Shown here piece by piece: positions 44,562 through 54,110 of a DNA stretch of 64,000 nucleotides (position 1 is the first letter of the stretch; each line of letters starts with the position of its first letter). The position numbers and the translations under genes were made by a program. This DNA comes from JAVBLY01 sp031553035 (GTDB lineage: Bacteria; Bacillota; Clostridia; Peptostreptococcales; Anaerovoracaceae), in the NCBI GenBank assembly GCA_031553035.1, contig JAVBLY010000009.1:181233-245232 (forward strand), in the 5' to 3' direction. A model generated the notes under the pieces. The model was given only the letters and a program-made list of their open reading frames with translations. It was not told where the DNA came from and made no database searches.

Positions 44562-44599
44562 TTAAAGTGGGTATAAACTGTTTAATATACCACACTTAA
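44562..44599. repeat. Imperfect inverted repeat before the DUF454-catalase pair
   Basis: TTAAAGTGGGTATA (44562-44575) faces TATACCACACTTAA (44586-44599). The inner six and outer four pairs match, and the four between do not. It may be an operator for the pair downstream or the 3' hairpin of the synthetase message. Confidence 0.3.
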
Positions 44600-44610
44600 A
44601 TAGGGATGAT

Positions 44611-45033
44611 ATGCGTATTAAAAATTTTCTGTTCATGATATTGGGATTTTTATCTCTTGGAATAGGTGCCGTTGGTTTGGTTTTACCCATTTTACCGACG
44701 ACTCCTTTTGTTCTGGTTTCTGCGGCCTGTTTCTCGGGAACGCCGGCTATTCGCAACAAAATATTCAAAATAGGATTTTTTAAAGAACATATGGAAAACT
44801 ATTCAGCCCGAACCGGACTTACAAAGAAGACATTATTTGCAAGTCTTGGATACCTATGGGGCATGCTATTGATTTCAATGATCATTGTTCAGAAGCTGTG
44901 GCTGACGATCCTCCTGGTTACTATAGGTACAATCGTAACTGTTCATATTTTATTCATGGCAAGAAAAAGAAAACAAACTGATATATCCGTTAATGAAAAT
45001 AAATCACATGTAGGAAGGAGAAAAAATGGATAA
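44611..45033 (+). CDS. DUF454 (YbaN-like) inner membrane protein
   Basis: A 140-residue protein with three to four membrane helices. LGFLSLGIGAVGLVLPILPT at the N-terminus followed by TPFVLVSAACFS is the family signature of DUF454. The function is not established; relatives occur next to heme or redox genes. GGGATGAT precedes the ATG. Its last 8 bases overlap the start of the catalase gene, so the two are probably translated together. Confidence 0.75.
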   Translation: MRIKNFLFMILGFLSLGIGAVGLVLPILPTTPFVLVSAACFSGTPAIRNKIFKIGFFKEHMENYSARTGLTKKTLFASLGYLWGMLLISMIIVQKLWLTILLVTIGTIVTVHILFMARKRKQTDISVNENKSHVGRRKNG

Positions 45034-46531
45034 GCATAAAAAATTGACAAATGAAGTAGGCGCTCCCATACCCGATAATGAGAATTCCATAACAGCAGGT
45101 CAGCGAGGTCCTGTGGTAATGTCGGACGTGTGGATGCAGGAGAAGATGGCTCATTTCAATCGAGAAGTGATTCCCGAACGCCGAATGCATGCCAAAGGCT
45201 GGGGTGCCCACGGCAAGTTTACCGTAACTAATGACATTTCAAAATTCACAAAGGCAAAAGCCCTTCAGCCGGGTGCCGAAACAGAAGTCTTTGTGAGATT
45301 CTCCACAGTGGCCGGCGAGCGGGGAGCAGCGGATTGCGAGCGCGACATACGCGGCGCAGCCATTAAATTTTATACAGAAGAAGGGAACTGGGATCTTGTA
45401 GGCAATAACACCCCCACATTCTTTATCAGAGATGTACACAATTTCTCGGATTTGAACCGTGCAGTCAAGAGAGATCCACACACAGGTCGTCGTTCGCCAC
45501 AGAACAACTGGGATTTCTGGACTATACTGCCCGAATGTTTCCATCAGATAACAATTGTGATGAGTGACCGCGGCATACCGGCATCCTTCAGGAACATGCA
45601 TCTGTTCGGCGAACATACTTTTGCATTTTATAATGAAAAAAATGAACGGGTATGGTGTAAATTTCATTTCAAAACACAACAGGGTATAAAGAATTTTACC
45701 AATGATGAAGCTGGAGAGATCAACGGCATGAACAGGGAATATCACGGTATGGATCTCTTTGATGCTATTGAAAAAGGAGATTTCCCCAGATGGACTATGT
45801 ATGTTCAGATAATGACCGAAGAACAGGCAAAGAATCATTATGAAAATCCATTTGATATAACTAAGATCTGGCGTCACGGGGAATTCCCGCTGATGGAAGT
45901 TGGCGTGCTTGAACTCAACCGCAACCCTGAAAATTATTATGCAGAAGTGGAGCAGGCGGCATTCAATCCAGCTCATGTTGTTCCCGGTATAGGTTTCAGC
46001 CCTGACAGATTCCTTCAGGGGAGGGTATTTGCATACGGCGATGCCCAGCGTTACAGACTAGGTGTTAACCATAATCAAATTCCGGTCAATCAGGCTAAAT
46101 GTGAAGTAAACGAGTACCATCGTGACGGGAAGATGAGAGTAGACGGTAATTACGGAGGTACAGTGGCATATACTCCAAACAGTTACGGAACATGGGCTGC
46201 GCAGCCGGATGTGATGGAGCCTCCGCTGGACATGGAAGGTTCTATCTATCGCTATGATCCAAAGGATGATCCGTCAGATGATTGTTTCCGTGCAGGCGGT
46301 GATCTGTGGCGCGTTCTTACTGAAGATAAAAAGCAGATTCTTATAGAGAACACTGCCGGTGATATTGCGCCCGTTACAGAGAATATAAAATATCGCCACG
46401 CCGCTCACTGTTATCTTGCCGACAAAGAATACGGAGAACGTTTTGCAAAAGCAGCTGGACTTGATCTGGATAAGGTCATAAAGCTTTCCAAGCTGGACAA
46501 CAATGCCTTAAACGAAGCAACATTGAAATAA
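45026..46531 (+). CDS. katA: Heme catalase
   Basis: A 501-residue monofunctional clade-type catalase that removes hydrogen peroxide. The distal His lies in ERRMHAKGWGAHG (family: ERVVHAKGxGAxG), the distal Asn in NNTPTFFIRD, and the proximal heme-ligand Tyr in FAYGDAQRYRLG. NADPH-binding-type residues were not checked. AGGAAGGAG precedes the ATG. Possession of a heme catalase in an otherwise anaerobe-looking gene set suggests tolerance of brief oxygen exposure. The gene overlaps a DUF454 gene and is followed by a strong terminator. Confidence 0.93.
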   Translation: MDKHKKLTNEVGAPIPDNENSITAGQRGPVVMSDVWMQEKMAHFNREVIPERRMHAKGWGAHGKFTVTNDISKFTKAKALQPGAETEVFVRFSTVAGERGAADCERDIRGAAIKFYTEEGNWDLVGNNTPTFFIRDVHNFSDLNRAVKRDPHTGRRSPQNNWDFWTILPECFHQITIVMSDRGIPASFRNMHLFGEHTFAFYNEKNERVWCKFHFKTQQGIKNFTNDEAGEINGMNREYHGMDLFDAIEKGDFPRWTMYVQIMTEEQAKNHYENPFDITKIWRHGEFPLMEVGVLELNRNPENYYAEVEQAAFNPAHVVPGIGFSPDRFLQGRVFAYGDAQRYRLGVNHNQIPVNQAKCEVNEYHRDGKMRVDGNYGGTVAYTPNSYGTWAAQPDVMEPPLDMEGSIYRYDPKDDPSDDCFRAGGDLWRVLTEDKKQILIENTAGDIAPVTENIKYRHAAHCYLADKEYGERFAKAAGLDLDKVIKLSKLDNNALNEATLK

Positions 46532-46540
46532 ATAACAGAA

Positions 46541-46588
46541 AACAACCCTTGCAGGTCTGATAGACAAACAAGGGTTGTTTTATTTTTT
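46541..46588 (+). terminator. Rho-independent terminator after the catalase gene
   Basis: AACAACCCTTG (46541-46551) pairs exactly with CAAGGGTTGTT (46569-46579) and is followed by TTATTTTTT. It closes the DUF454-catalase unit and also separates it from the convergent regulator gene. Confidence 0.9.
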
Positions 46589-46617
46589 GAATAATTTTAA
46601 AGATCCATCTATCAGAT

Positions 46618-46872
46618 TTAATTAAGATCCAACAGCTTGGCAGTGATACCTTCGAGTCCGTTCATATCACTTACCATTGCGTCGATAGCTTCTTTTGTTC
46701 CGTATGGCTGGATTATTACGATTCCATCAGCGGCGCATACATCTTCACTTACATCGTGGAGACCGAGACGAGTTTTTATTGAACATCCGTCTCTTGTGAG
46801 AACTTCCTGAAACTTTGCTACACTGACTACTCTGTTGTCCACACGGACTCCGATAATATAATAACTTGACAT
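46618..46872 (-). CDS. Small hydrogenase-system regulator of the TM1266 type
   Basis: An 84-residue single-domain ferredoxin-like (ACT/NikR C-domain-like) protein. RVDNRVVSVAKFQEVLTRDG, a short helix, TRLGLHDVSEDVCAADGIVI and a final QPYGTKEAIDAMVSDMNGLE match the family annotated as putative iron-only hydrogenase system regulator (TM1266). It lacks a DNA-binding domain, so any regulatory action would need a partner. No hydrogenase gene is present in the window. AGGAGGTT precedes the ATG. Confidence 0.65.
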   Translation of the reverse strand: MSSYYIIGVRVDNRVVSVAKFQEVLTRDGCSIKTRLGLHDVSEDVCAADGIVIIQPYGTKEAIDAMVSDMNGLEGITAKLLDLN

Positions 46873-46958
46873 AAAAACCTCCTGAAAATTCTCCTATAAC
46901 TAACTTTGTATAATTATAACCTATAAGTTATAATTTGTAAAAATCATCTTCTTTGATT

Positions 46959-48569
46959 CTAGAAATACATTCCTTTTTTGATTACATCAAGCATGAAGTC
47001 CAAGTTTTCTTTATCGGGCATAGGCTCTGATTTTAGCTCAGTATCAAAGATCATCACATTGCCTTCATCCGGATCATACTTGGGCCATCCTGTATCGGAT
47101 GGATTATGTCCTGTGTTTGGATTATCGGTCTTAATAAAATTGGCGAATCTGCTGTGCATTTCGTCTGACAGAGCTTTTTCTTCTTCGGTTGCGTCTTCGG
47201 GCATATTTCCGAAAGCAAATCCTATTTCACTGCCGTGAGCTGCTCCAAGTCCGCTTTCTTTGTTTGCACTGCTTACATAATTAAAATTATAGGCGAATAC
47301 ATCGTTGCCCATATCTGCTATGGCGTCGCCGTACGGTTTCATTACTGCTGTGAACATTCCATATTCCAGTATTTGTCTTGTTCTTGCTGTCGCATCGTTT
47401 TTATCATCTATGGGAAATCTATCCATGATCCTGTCCACCTGAGACGAACCGAACATTCTGCTTGCCATCATCTTGTAGTTTCCTTCTGTCCTGTCGGCAG
47501 GAATGAATATTGAACCCTCATTGGCATTGAATCCCCAGAGAAGATCAATGTCATTAAGCTTTTTGCTTTCGACTGCATCAAGCATATCTACGGGCATAAC
47601 ATGACCGTCAAACACGGGAATGGTAAAGTATGCGGGCGTCTTTGTAAAATCCGCCTCCAGTGGAGAAAGCTGGCTGATTACCTCGGCATCTGCTTTACGC
47701 ATTTTTTCAAGACCCTTTTTGCTGTCATCGGCACCGAATGTATATGCCATTTCGTTACACACTTCGATTGAATTTTCGAGGTTGCCTCGGGAATAACTGT
47801 TATTGCCGGGGATTCCTAACATGCTGCCGCTTTCCATTATCGCCTTGCTGAAAAGTCCATCGGCAAGGGGGCTGGCAATAAGTCCCGATACGCTGTAGGA
47901 ACCGGCGGATTCACCACCTATGGTCACGTTTTCGGGGTCGCCGCCGAAGGCTTCTATATTATCCCGGACCCACTGAAGTGCTTTGATCTGATCAAGAAGT
48001 CCCCAGTTTCCCGTGGTTCCGTATTCATCAAAGGTCTCCTGAGACGCAAAGAATCCGATTGCATTGACTCTGTAGTTAAAATTTACCGCAATGATTCCAT
48101 TTTTCGCAAAATTAGTGCCGTCATAACTGGCATCGGCGTTACTGCCCTGAGCAAATCCTCCTCCGTATATCCATACATATACAGGAAGTTTTTCATCGTC
48201 AGGTTCTGCCGGTGTCCAAATATTCATGTTTAGACATTCTTCTGATGCTGTCAGTCCTTCATCCACATTGTTCTGAACAGGTATAGGACCGTAATCCTCG
48301 CAAACCAATGTATCTTTCCACGCCTTTGCATCTTCCGGGGGAGCGAACCTAACAGGGCATGATGCATATGGTATGCCTTTGTATGCACTGACCTCATCGG
48401 TTTTCAGACCTTGAATTACACCGTCGCTGATTTTTAACTCTACTTTTTCGGTTTTGACTGCAGGTTCTTCTTTTGCCGCCTCCTCAGGTTCACTGTCGCA
48501 TGCGCTGAATGATAACGCTGTGAGAATCAAAAGACAGACAATTATGAGATAAATTTTGTTTTTTTTCAT
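46959..48569 (-). CDS. Carboxylesterase type B lipoprotein
   Basis: A 536-residue alpha/beta hydrolase anchored outside the cell. A lipobox (LTALSFSAC) ends the signal peptide and a Glu/Lys-rich linker follows. The nucleophile elbow GGESAGS (about residue 213), the oxyanion region YGGGFAQGS and the catalytic His in GAAHGSEIGFAFG fit the para-nitrobenzyl-esterase/cholinesterase type. It hydrolyses carboxylic esters of unknown identity. AGGAGGGG precedes the ATG. It lies downstream of the sulfatase-maturation gene on the same strand and could be part of the same set, for instance by releasing aromatic esters or sulfates. Confidence 0.85.
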   Translation of the reverse strand: MKKNKIYLIIVCLLILTALSFSACDSEPEEAAKEEPAVKTEKVELKISDGVIQGLKTDEVSAYKGIPYASCPVRFAPPEDAKAWKDTLVCEDYGPIPVQNNVDEGLTASEECLNMNIWTPAEPDDEKLPVYVWIYGGGFAQGSNADASYDGTNFAKNGIIAVNFNYRVNAIGFFASQETFDEYGTTGNWGLLDQIKALQWVRDNIEAFGGDPENVTIGGESAGSYSVSGLIASPLADGLFSKAIMESGSMLGIPGNNSYSRGNLENSIEVCNEMAYTFGADDSKKGLEKMRKADAEVISQLSPLEADFTKTPAYFTIPVFDGHVMPVDMLDAVESKKLNDIDLLWGFNANEGSIFIPADRTEGNYKMMASRMFGSSQVDRIMDRFPIDDKNDATARTRQILEYGMFTAVMKPYGDAIADMGNDVFAYNFNYVSSANKESGLGAAHGSEIGFAFGNMPEDATEEEKALSDEMHSRFANFIKTDNPNTGHNPSDTGWPKYDPDEGNVMIFDTELKSEPMPDKENLDFMLDVIKKGMYF

Positions 48570-48619
48570 TTGACCCCTCCTATATTTAATAATAAAACCA
48601 ATAATTACATTTTATAAGC

Positions 48620-49744
48620 TTACTGCGAATTTGCAATAATATTATCAGCAATGGCTTTCATTCTATTGAGGGAATGATCGAAGAACTTTTTATAACTGTC
48701 ACAGTAATAATTCTGTGCAGGTTTGTCATCTGTTACCGGTTCACGATCACGTCTGCAGCCGTTGCGGCAGATCATCAGATATTCACATTTTTTGCATTCG
48801 TCCGGTGTTTGTCTTGAGGGTTTCATAAAATATTCTGACACATTTCCCGAAAGCAGATCACCAAATTTGTCAGTCCGAATATTTCCCAATTTGTATTTAT
48901 CGATTACATAGAAGTCACATGGAAAAACGCTGCCGTCTGCTTCGATAAGGGGGTAGCTCAGGCATTGTCCTGACATACCGCAGTTTTCCGGCTGTTGTCC
49001 CATGACCATTCTTACCCAGTTATCGAACATCCTGATAGAGTAGTAGTTACCCTGGATGAAATCCTCATGCCACAGGTCGAACATCTTGCAGAGAAAATTC
49101 CCGTACTGTTCAGCACTGAGAGAAAACGGATTGGAACCGTGCGGTTCCGACAGCCCATCAAGGCAGGGGATAAACTGGATGAATCTAAGATCATTGTCTT
49201 TATAAAACTTATATGCTTTTTCCGGCTCGGATGCAAATAGTCCGCTCACTACTGACAAAATATTAAATTCCACTTCGTGTTTTCTCAAAATCTTAGCAGC
49301 GGTCATACATGTCTTATGAGTCGGTCTATCTCCATTGTCTATCCGCATGGAATCGTGCATTTCTTCACTTCCGTCAACAGAAAGGCCTACAAGGAAGTTA
49401 TTCTTTTTAAAGAATTCGGCCCAACTATCGTCAACCAATGTTCCGTTGGTCTGGATGGAATTAAAAATTTCAATATTTTTTTTATTGTATTTTTTCTGAA
49501 ACTCTGTCAGCTTTTCAAAAAAAGGCAGCCCTGCCAGCATTGGCTCACCGCCCTGAAAACCGAAAGAGCAGAATTCGGTCACTTCATTCATAGCTTTTTT
49601 TACGATGGCCTCAAGAGTGTCAAGATCCATCTTTCCATAGTCTGCCTGTTCCCGGGACTTGGTCACATCAGCATAAAAACAGTATTCGCAGTGCATGTTG
49701 CAGCTGCCGGATACTGGCTTGATAAGTATTGATAACGCTTCCAC
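48620..49744 (-). CDS. Anaerobic sulfatase-maturating enzyme (radical SAM)
   Basis: A 374-residue radical SAM/SPASM enzyme. The [4Fe-4S]/SAM site is C15-x3-C19-x2-C22 (CNMHCEYCFY). The C-terminal half has cysteine groups for two further clusters (CDFYVIDKYKLGN and CKKCEYLMICRNGCRRD). GKMDLDTLEAIVKKAM and FGFQGGEPML are typical of anSME. It converts the active-site Cys (or Ser) of sulfatases to formylglycine without oxygen. Its client is almost certainly the Cys-type sulfatase at 51.6-53.9 kb, with a SulP gene between them. AAGGAGAT precedes the ATG. Confidence 0.88.
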   Translation of the reverse strand: MEALSILIKPVSGSCNMHCEYCFYADVTKSREQADYGKMDLDTLEAIVKKAMNEVTEFCSFGFQGGEPMLAGLPFFEKLTEFQKKYNKKNIEIFNSIQTNGTLVDDSWAEFFKKNNFLVGLSVDGSEEMHDSMRIDNGDRPTHKTCMTAAKILRKHEVEFNILSVVSGLFASEPEKAYKFYKDNDLRFIQFIPCLDGLSEPHGSNPFSLSAEQYGNFLCKMFDLWHEDFIQGNYYSIRMFDNWVRMVMGQQPENCGMSGQCLSYPLIEADGSVFPCDFYVIDKYKLGNIRTDKFGDLLSGNVSEYFMKPSRQTPDECKKCEYLMICRNGCRRDREPVTDDKPAQNYYCDSYKKFFDHSLNRMKAIADNIIANSQ

Positions 49745-49768
49745 TTCTATCTCCTTTACTATTGGTTG

Positions 49769-51430
49769 CTACTTGCTTTTTACTTCTTTGACAACATCAT
49801 CTATGGTTTTTCTGATATGACATGATTTTATGAATTCTTCAGGGCCGTTAGTACTTAAATAATCAGCCGTTCTGTGGATCAGATCCGCAAAATATAGGTT
49901 GACATTTTCCTTATTCAGTTTTGCTATTATATCTTCCAGTTCTTCAAGCGCTGTGGAATCAATATAGCTTATGCCGTTGCCTTCGATGATTATCGTTTTG
50001 GGTTTGTCTTTTTCTTTAAGCATACCGAGTATATCTTTTTCGAAGAAAGAAATATTTGCAAATATCAATGGGGCGGTAAATCTGTATATTACGATATCTT
50101 TGCTCAACTGGTGCGCTCTTTTATTGAATTTCATATCAAAGTATCCGTCTTTGCCGTCAAGGACTCCGAGGAAAGCTCGAGGTGGTGAAGTAAGACGCAT
50201 TATGACGTCAATAAACGACATTATAACGCCGATGAGAACGCCGGCCAATACCCCGATTACCAGAACACCGAAGAAAGATACGATCCAGATGATCCATTCC
50301 GATCTTCCTCGGCGGTGAAGTTCCCTGAATGTCTTTAAATCGATGATTCCGATGAGTGCTGCTATTATTATACCGGATAAAACAGGCTGGGGAAGATAGT
50401 ACATGAGATCAGCGAGGAAAAGCACTATCAGTATCATAAGTCCCGCAGCTACCAGGGATACAACCTGAGTTTTTCCATGGAACTGAGCGCTGGCTGCTGT
50501 TCTTGAAACGCTTGCACTGGCCGGAGATGTTCCCGAAAGTGAAGCGAATACATTTGCTATACCAAATGCCCTGAGCTCTTGATTGTCATCTATTTTATAA
50601 TCGCCTTGAATGGCAAAACTGTTTGAATCCAGCAGAGAATCGGAAAATACAACGACTGCCACGACAAGTCCACCGACAACAGTTGTCCAAAGATCATCTA
50701 TCGCAAGTATATTTGGTATCCCGATTGGAGGGAATCCGTTAGGTATGGAGCCGGTAACCGTAATTCCAAGTTTATCAAGATTGAAATAAGCTGTAACTGC
50801 AGTCCCTATAACGAGTATCACCAATGCCGCCGGGACCTTAGGTAGAAATTTCTTTCCCAGAAGTACAAGAACGATTGTGGCTGCTCCCAGTAGAACTGCA
50901 AGAAAATTTATATCAGTCAAATTTGTGAATATATCTTTTAAATTTCCAAAAAAGTCAGTTCCGTCGGATGGAAGCTCAAGTACTTTGGGTATCTGCCCAA
51001 GCATAATGGATACCGATATACCGCTGACAAAACCGCTCATCACCGGCCTTGATATAAAGCTGGCCAGTTTTCCCAGTTTAAATAGTGAAAAAATAACAAG
51101 AAACAGCCCGGCAAAAAGGCTTAGCACCGGAGCTAACGTAAGTGCGGCATCAGACTTCGCCGCTATGCCAAGGGTTGCAAGCATTGAACCTGTTATGGCA
51201 CTTGCTGCTGCATCCATGCCGAATATCAATTGCCTGGAGCTGCAGAATAGTGCATATCCGATAACGGGAAATATGGACGCATAGAGCCCGTACACCGGCG
51301 GCAGCCCCGCAACTTCAGCGTAACCCATAGCTACCGGTACTGTCAGTGCTGCGACTACGATCCCTGCTATGACATCGTCTTTGATATATTCCTTTTTGTA
51401 GCCCTTTAGTGATGGAAGAATAAATCTCAT
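49769..51430 (-). CDS. SulP-family anion transporter with STAS domain (sulfatase cluster)
   Basis: A 553-residue SulP transporter. The membrane part (about 1-430) shows VVAALTVPVAMGYAEVAGLPPVYGLYAS, the best-conserved SulP sequence, and FGMDAAASAITGS. The C-terminal STAS domain (about 440-553) contains IIIEGNGISYIDSTALEELE. It lies between the sulfatase and the maturase genes, which suggests that it carries sulfate away from, or organosulfate towards, a cytosolic sulfatase. It differs clearly from the other SulP at 10.8-12.5 kb. GAAAGACGGG precedes the ATG. Confidence 0.85.
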   Translation of the reverse strand: MRFILPSLKGYKKEYIKDDVIAGIVVAALTVPVAMGYAEVAGLPPVYGLYASIFPVIGYALFCSSRQLIFGMDAAASAITGSMLATLGIAAKSDAALTLAPVLSLFAGLFLVIFSLFKLGKLASFISRPVMSGFVSGISVSIMLGQIPKVLELPSDGTDFFGNLKDIFTNLTDINFLAVLLGAATIVLVLLGKKFLPKVPAALVILVIGTAVTAYFNLDKLGITVTGSIPNGFPPIGIPNILAIDDLWTTVVGGLVVAVVVFSDSLLDSNSFAIQGDYKIDDNQELRAFGIANVFASLSGTSPASASVSRTAASAQFHGKTQVVSLVAAGLMILIVLFLADLMYYLPQPVLSGIIIAALIGIIDLKTFRELHRRGRSEWIIWIVSFFGVLVIGVLAGVLIGVIMSFIDVIMRLTSPPRAFLGVLDGKDGYFDMKFNKRAHQLSKDIVIYRFTAPLIFANISFFEKDILGMLKEKDKPKTIIIEGNGISYIDSTALEELEDIIAKLNKENVNLYFADLIHRTADYLSTNGPEEFIKSCHIRKTIDDVVKEVKSK

Positions 51431-51515
51431 AATTATCCCGTCTTTCCTGGTAAATGATTTTAAGGTGATTAACTAATACTATAACATAGGTCAACACTGC
51501 AATGCCTAACTAAAT

Positions 51516-51543
51516 TGCGAGACTGTAACAGCACAGCCTCGCA
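51516..51543 (-). other. Hairpin between sulfatase and SulP genes
   Basis: TGCGAG and CTGT (51516-51526) face ACAG and CTCGCA (51533-51543), giving a ten-pair stem with one internal mismatch. No T-run follows on the minus strand, so it may be a processing or stabilising structure or a partial terminator. A TTGACC lies a little further on (minus strand, near 51490) and might start a separate SulP transcript. Confidence 0.45.
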
Positions 51544-51568
51544 TCAAAATCGTATGTTCTATATCTTA

Positions 51569-53890
51569 TTAGTCATCCAGCAGTTTGATAGTTACGTTGA
51601 ATATCTTCCCCTTGAATTCAGAAGTTTTGACAGAGTATTCTTCTGTAACAGGGGTAAAATTCTGTATTCCAACATCAGCAGTTTCATCAAAAGAGAGAAA
51701 ATATCCCATAGTTTTGTCGATTCTTGTTTCACCGACCTTTTCATTATTGAGATAAAGAGTAGCTGTTCCTCCTTTGGCATAGCCGCCGCCGTCATATTTG
51801 AATATTACTTTGACCTGGTTTCTTTCGGAATCGAAAGCTTTCTCACTTCTTGCATAATAACGTTCCTGGCTGCAGAAATTGTAGCAGAATACAGGTTTAC
51901 CGTCTTTTACATAAAGAGAATATCCTCCGAATCTGCCTCCCTGGGCGAAAATCACACCGTCGGTATGATTCGGACCAACTTCGATCTCGGAAGATATCTC
52001 AAACGATGTATTCTTCATATTGAGGAAGCAGCCTTCTTTAAGGCCTCCCATTCCCGGTCCCAGCACAAGTTCTTTTCTGTCGCCCATAAGAGTCGGTCTG
52101 TTGGCTATAGTGGAGTTCATGACAGCCTGACCTCTTGCATCTATAGGCAGCACATTATATTTGACAGCTTCTTCAAAGAATTTTTCCTTCATCTCCTTGA
52201 GTTTTTCCGGGTTTTTATCTGAGATATCATTTGCACATGCCCAATCTTCATCAAGATTATAAAGCTCCCAGTGTGCATTTTCCGGATCATGTGCCTTTGT
52301 CCTCTCCCACGGCGCCTTGTCCACAGTGCCTGTGAACCATCCATCATGATACAGTCCCCAGTAACCGCCAACGCAGAAATACTGGGTTTGTCTGTTATCT
52401 TTGACATTAGCATCTTTGAGTGCATCTGCCATAGTGACGCCTTCAAGAGGTTTCTGCTCAATTCCGTCAACATAATCGGGATGCGGCACTCCGGTTATAT
52501 CGTAAACTGTCGGTGCGATATCGATTACATGGTGGAATTGTGTCCTGATCTCATCTTCTCCGCCCTTGAATTTCTTGGGATAATGGAAAATGATGCCGTT
52601 TCTTGTCCCTCCGAAATTCGATGCAATGGTCTTTGTCCAGGTGAAAGGAGAGTCCAGAGCAACGGCCCATCCGGCAGCGTAATGGTTATTTGCCATTTCC
52701 GTACCCAAAAGATCTTTCTTTTCAAAAAGCTCATCGATACTTTCACCTGCCATATTAAGAGTAGATATCTCGTTGAATACACCGTGCAAGTCTCCTTCCG
52801 GGGATGCACCGTTATCGCCCAGGATATAAATGACGAGCGTATCATCCAGTATATCCAGATCTTCAAGGGAATCTACTACTTTGCCGACTTGTTCATCCAC
52901 ATGATGCGCATAGCCTGCATATATCTCCATTTGTTTGCAGTAAAGCTCTTTTTCTTTTTCCGGGAGTTCATCCCATTCCTGGATTCCCGGAGGTTTAGGA
53001 GCGATCTTTGCATCCTTTGGAACGATACCCTTTGCCTTCATATTCTCAAAAGTTTCTTCTCTCATCTTGTCCCAGCCCTGATCGAAACGTCCCTTGAACA
53101 TCTCTCTGTATTTCTTCGGAGCCTGATGAGGAGCATGGGTTGCACCCGGCGCCAGATATATGAAGAAAGGCTTGTCGGGTGTAAGAGCTTTCTGGAATTT
53201 TATCCATTCGATACTCTTTTCCGCAAGGTCTTCAGACAGATGGTAATCTTCCTTATCACTCGGCGGCAGCTGTGCTGTTCCGTCCATCAAATTTGGATTA
53301 CACTGATTGGTCTCGGCAGCAAGGAATCCATAGAACTTGTCAAATCCTGAATAAACAGGCCAGTGATCGAAAGGTCCCGAAATGGATGTCTCCCAGGTTG
53401 GAGTTTCATGACATTTACCGAATTGAGCTGTAGAATATCCGTTGTCTCTTAATACTCTTGCCATCGGTGTTACTGTTTTGGGTCTGGTGGACAGATTTCC
53501 GGGATATGCTGTTCCCAGCTCTGTGATCTCACCCATATTTGCTGAATGATGGTTGTATCCTGAGAGAAGCGCCGCTCTCGTAGGAGCACATATTGAGGTC
53601 GTATGGAATCTGTTGAATTTGATGCCGTTTTTTGCAAGTCTGTCTGCAGTAGGCATTGGCACCGGCCCTCCGAAAGTTGATGTACAGCCAAAACCCATGT
53701 CATCAATCAATACCAAAAGGACATTAGGAGCTCCTTTGGGAGGATTAACGGTAAATCTGGGTGGAGCCTTGGGTTGCTTATCCATAGTTACATAATGATC
53801 GGTTATAGGGGGATAGACAGGCTCTTTGAGTGGAATCCTTTTCCTGTCCGGTTCGAAGTGTTTGTTTGGATCCTGATACTTGATAGTCAT
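51569..53890 (-). CDS. Cys-type arylsulfatase, apparently cytosolic
   Basis: A 773-residue alkaline-phosphatase-superfamily sulfatase. The N-terminal metal-binding DD pair is at Asp63/Asp64 (VLIDDMGFGCTSTFGG), and the formylglycine motif C101-A-P-T-R is intact in TTSICAPTRAALLSG. PGATHAPHQAPKKYREMFKG and the LGDNGASPEG motif complete the active site. The C-terminal 150 residues look like a beta-sandwich lectin-like extension. No signal peptide is visible, so it acts in the cytosol and needs substrate import. Length and motif order resemble the large arylsulfatases of Pseudomonas and marine bacteria. GAAAGGAAAT precedes the ATG. Confidence 0.88.
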   Translation of the reverse strand: MTIKYQDPNKHFEPDRKRIPLKEPVYPPITDHYVTMDKQPKAPPRFTVNPPKGAPNVLLVLIDDMGFGCTSTFGGPVPMPTADRLAKNGIKFNRFHTTSICAPTRAALLSGYNHHSANMGEITELGTAYPGNLSTRPKTVTPMARVLRDNGYSTAQFGKCHETPTWETSISGPFDHWPVYSGFDKFYGFLAAETNQCNPNLMDGTAQLPPSDKEDYHLSEDLAEKSIEWIKFQKALTPDKPFFIYLAPGATHAPHQAPKKYREMFKGRFDQGWDKMREETFENMKAKGIVPKDAKIAPKPPGIQEWDELPEKEKELYCKQMEIYAGYAHHVDEQVGKVVDSLEDLDILDDTLVIYILGDNGASPEGDLHGVFNEISTLNMAGESIDELFEKKDLLGTEMANNHYAAGWAVALDSPFTWTKTIASNFGGTRNGIIFHYPKKFKGGEDEIRTQFHHVIDIAPTVYDITGVPHPDYVDGIEQKPLEGVTMADALKDANVKDNRQTQYFCVGGYWGLYHDGWFTGTVDKAPWERTKAHDPENAHWELYNLDEDWACANDISDKNPEKLKEMKEKFFEEAVKYNVLPIDARGQAVMNSTIANRPTLMGDRKELVLGPGMGGLKEGCFLNMKNTSFEISSEIEVGPNHTDGVIFAQGGRFGGYSLYVKDGKPVFCYNFCSQERYYARSEKAFDSERNQVKVIFKYDGGGYAKGGTATLYLNNEKVGETRIDKTMGYFLSFDETADVGIQNFTPVTEEYSVKTSEFKGKIFNVTIKLLDD

Positions 53891-53993
53891 ATTAATTTCC
53901 TTTCTGCTAATACAGCTGTTAATTAACTATTCCCCTTATTAATACTTTACTGATTGACTCATATATACCCGGTTAGATATGTAATAAACATGT

Positions 53994-54020
53994 TTGACAC
54001 CATTGCAAGCCGTATATTAT
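53994..54020 (+). promoter_or_regulatory. Possible promoter of the hybrid kinase gene
   Basis: TTGACA (53994-53999) is followed by TATTAT (54015-54020) with a 15-base spacer, shorter than ideal. It lies about 90 bases ahead of the kinase ATG. The divergent sulfatase gene starts at 53890, so this spacer should contain both control regions. Confidence 0.35.
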
Positions 54021-54110
54021 CAAGATTGCACTTCGTTGTAGTTGTAATAGTCGCAGATAAAGGATATACTAACGTTTGTATATGCCGGAGAAAACATAGG
54101 AAAACATCAA

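Noticed and set aside
52271..53350. 359-codon open frame on the plus strand
   Set aside because: It lies entirely antisense to the well-supported sulfatase gene and its product is Cys/Phe/Ile-rich with no family features; it is a codon-usage shadow.
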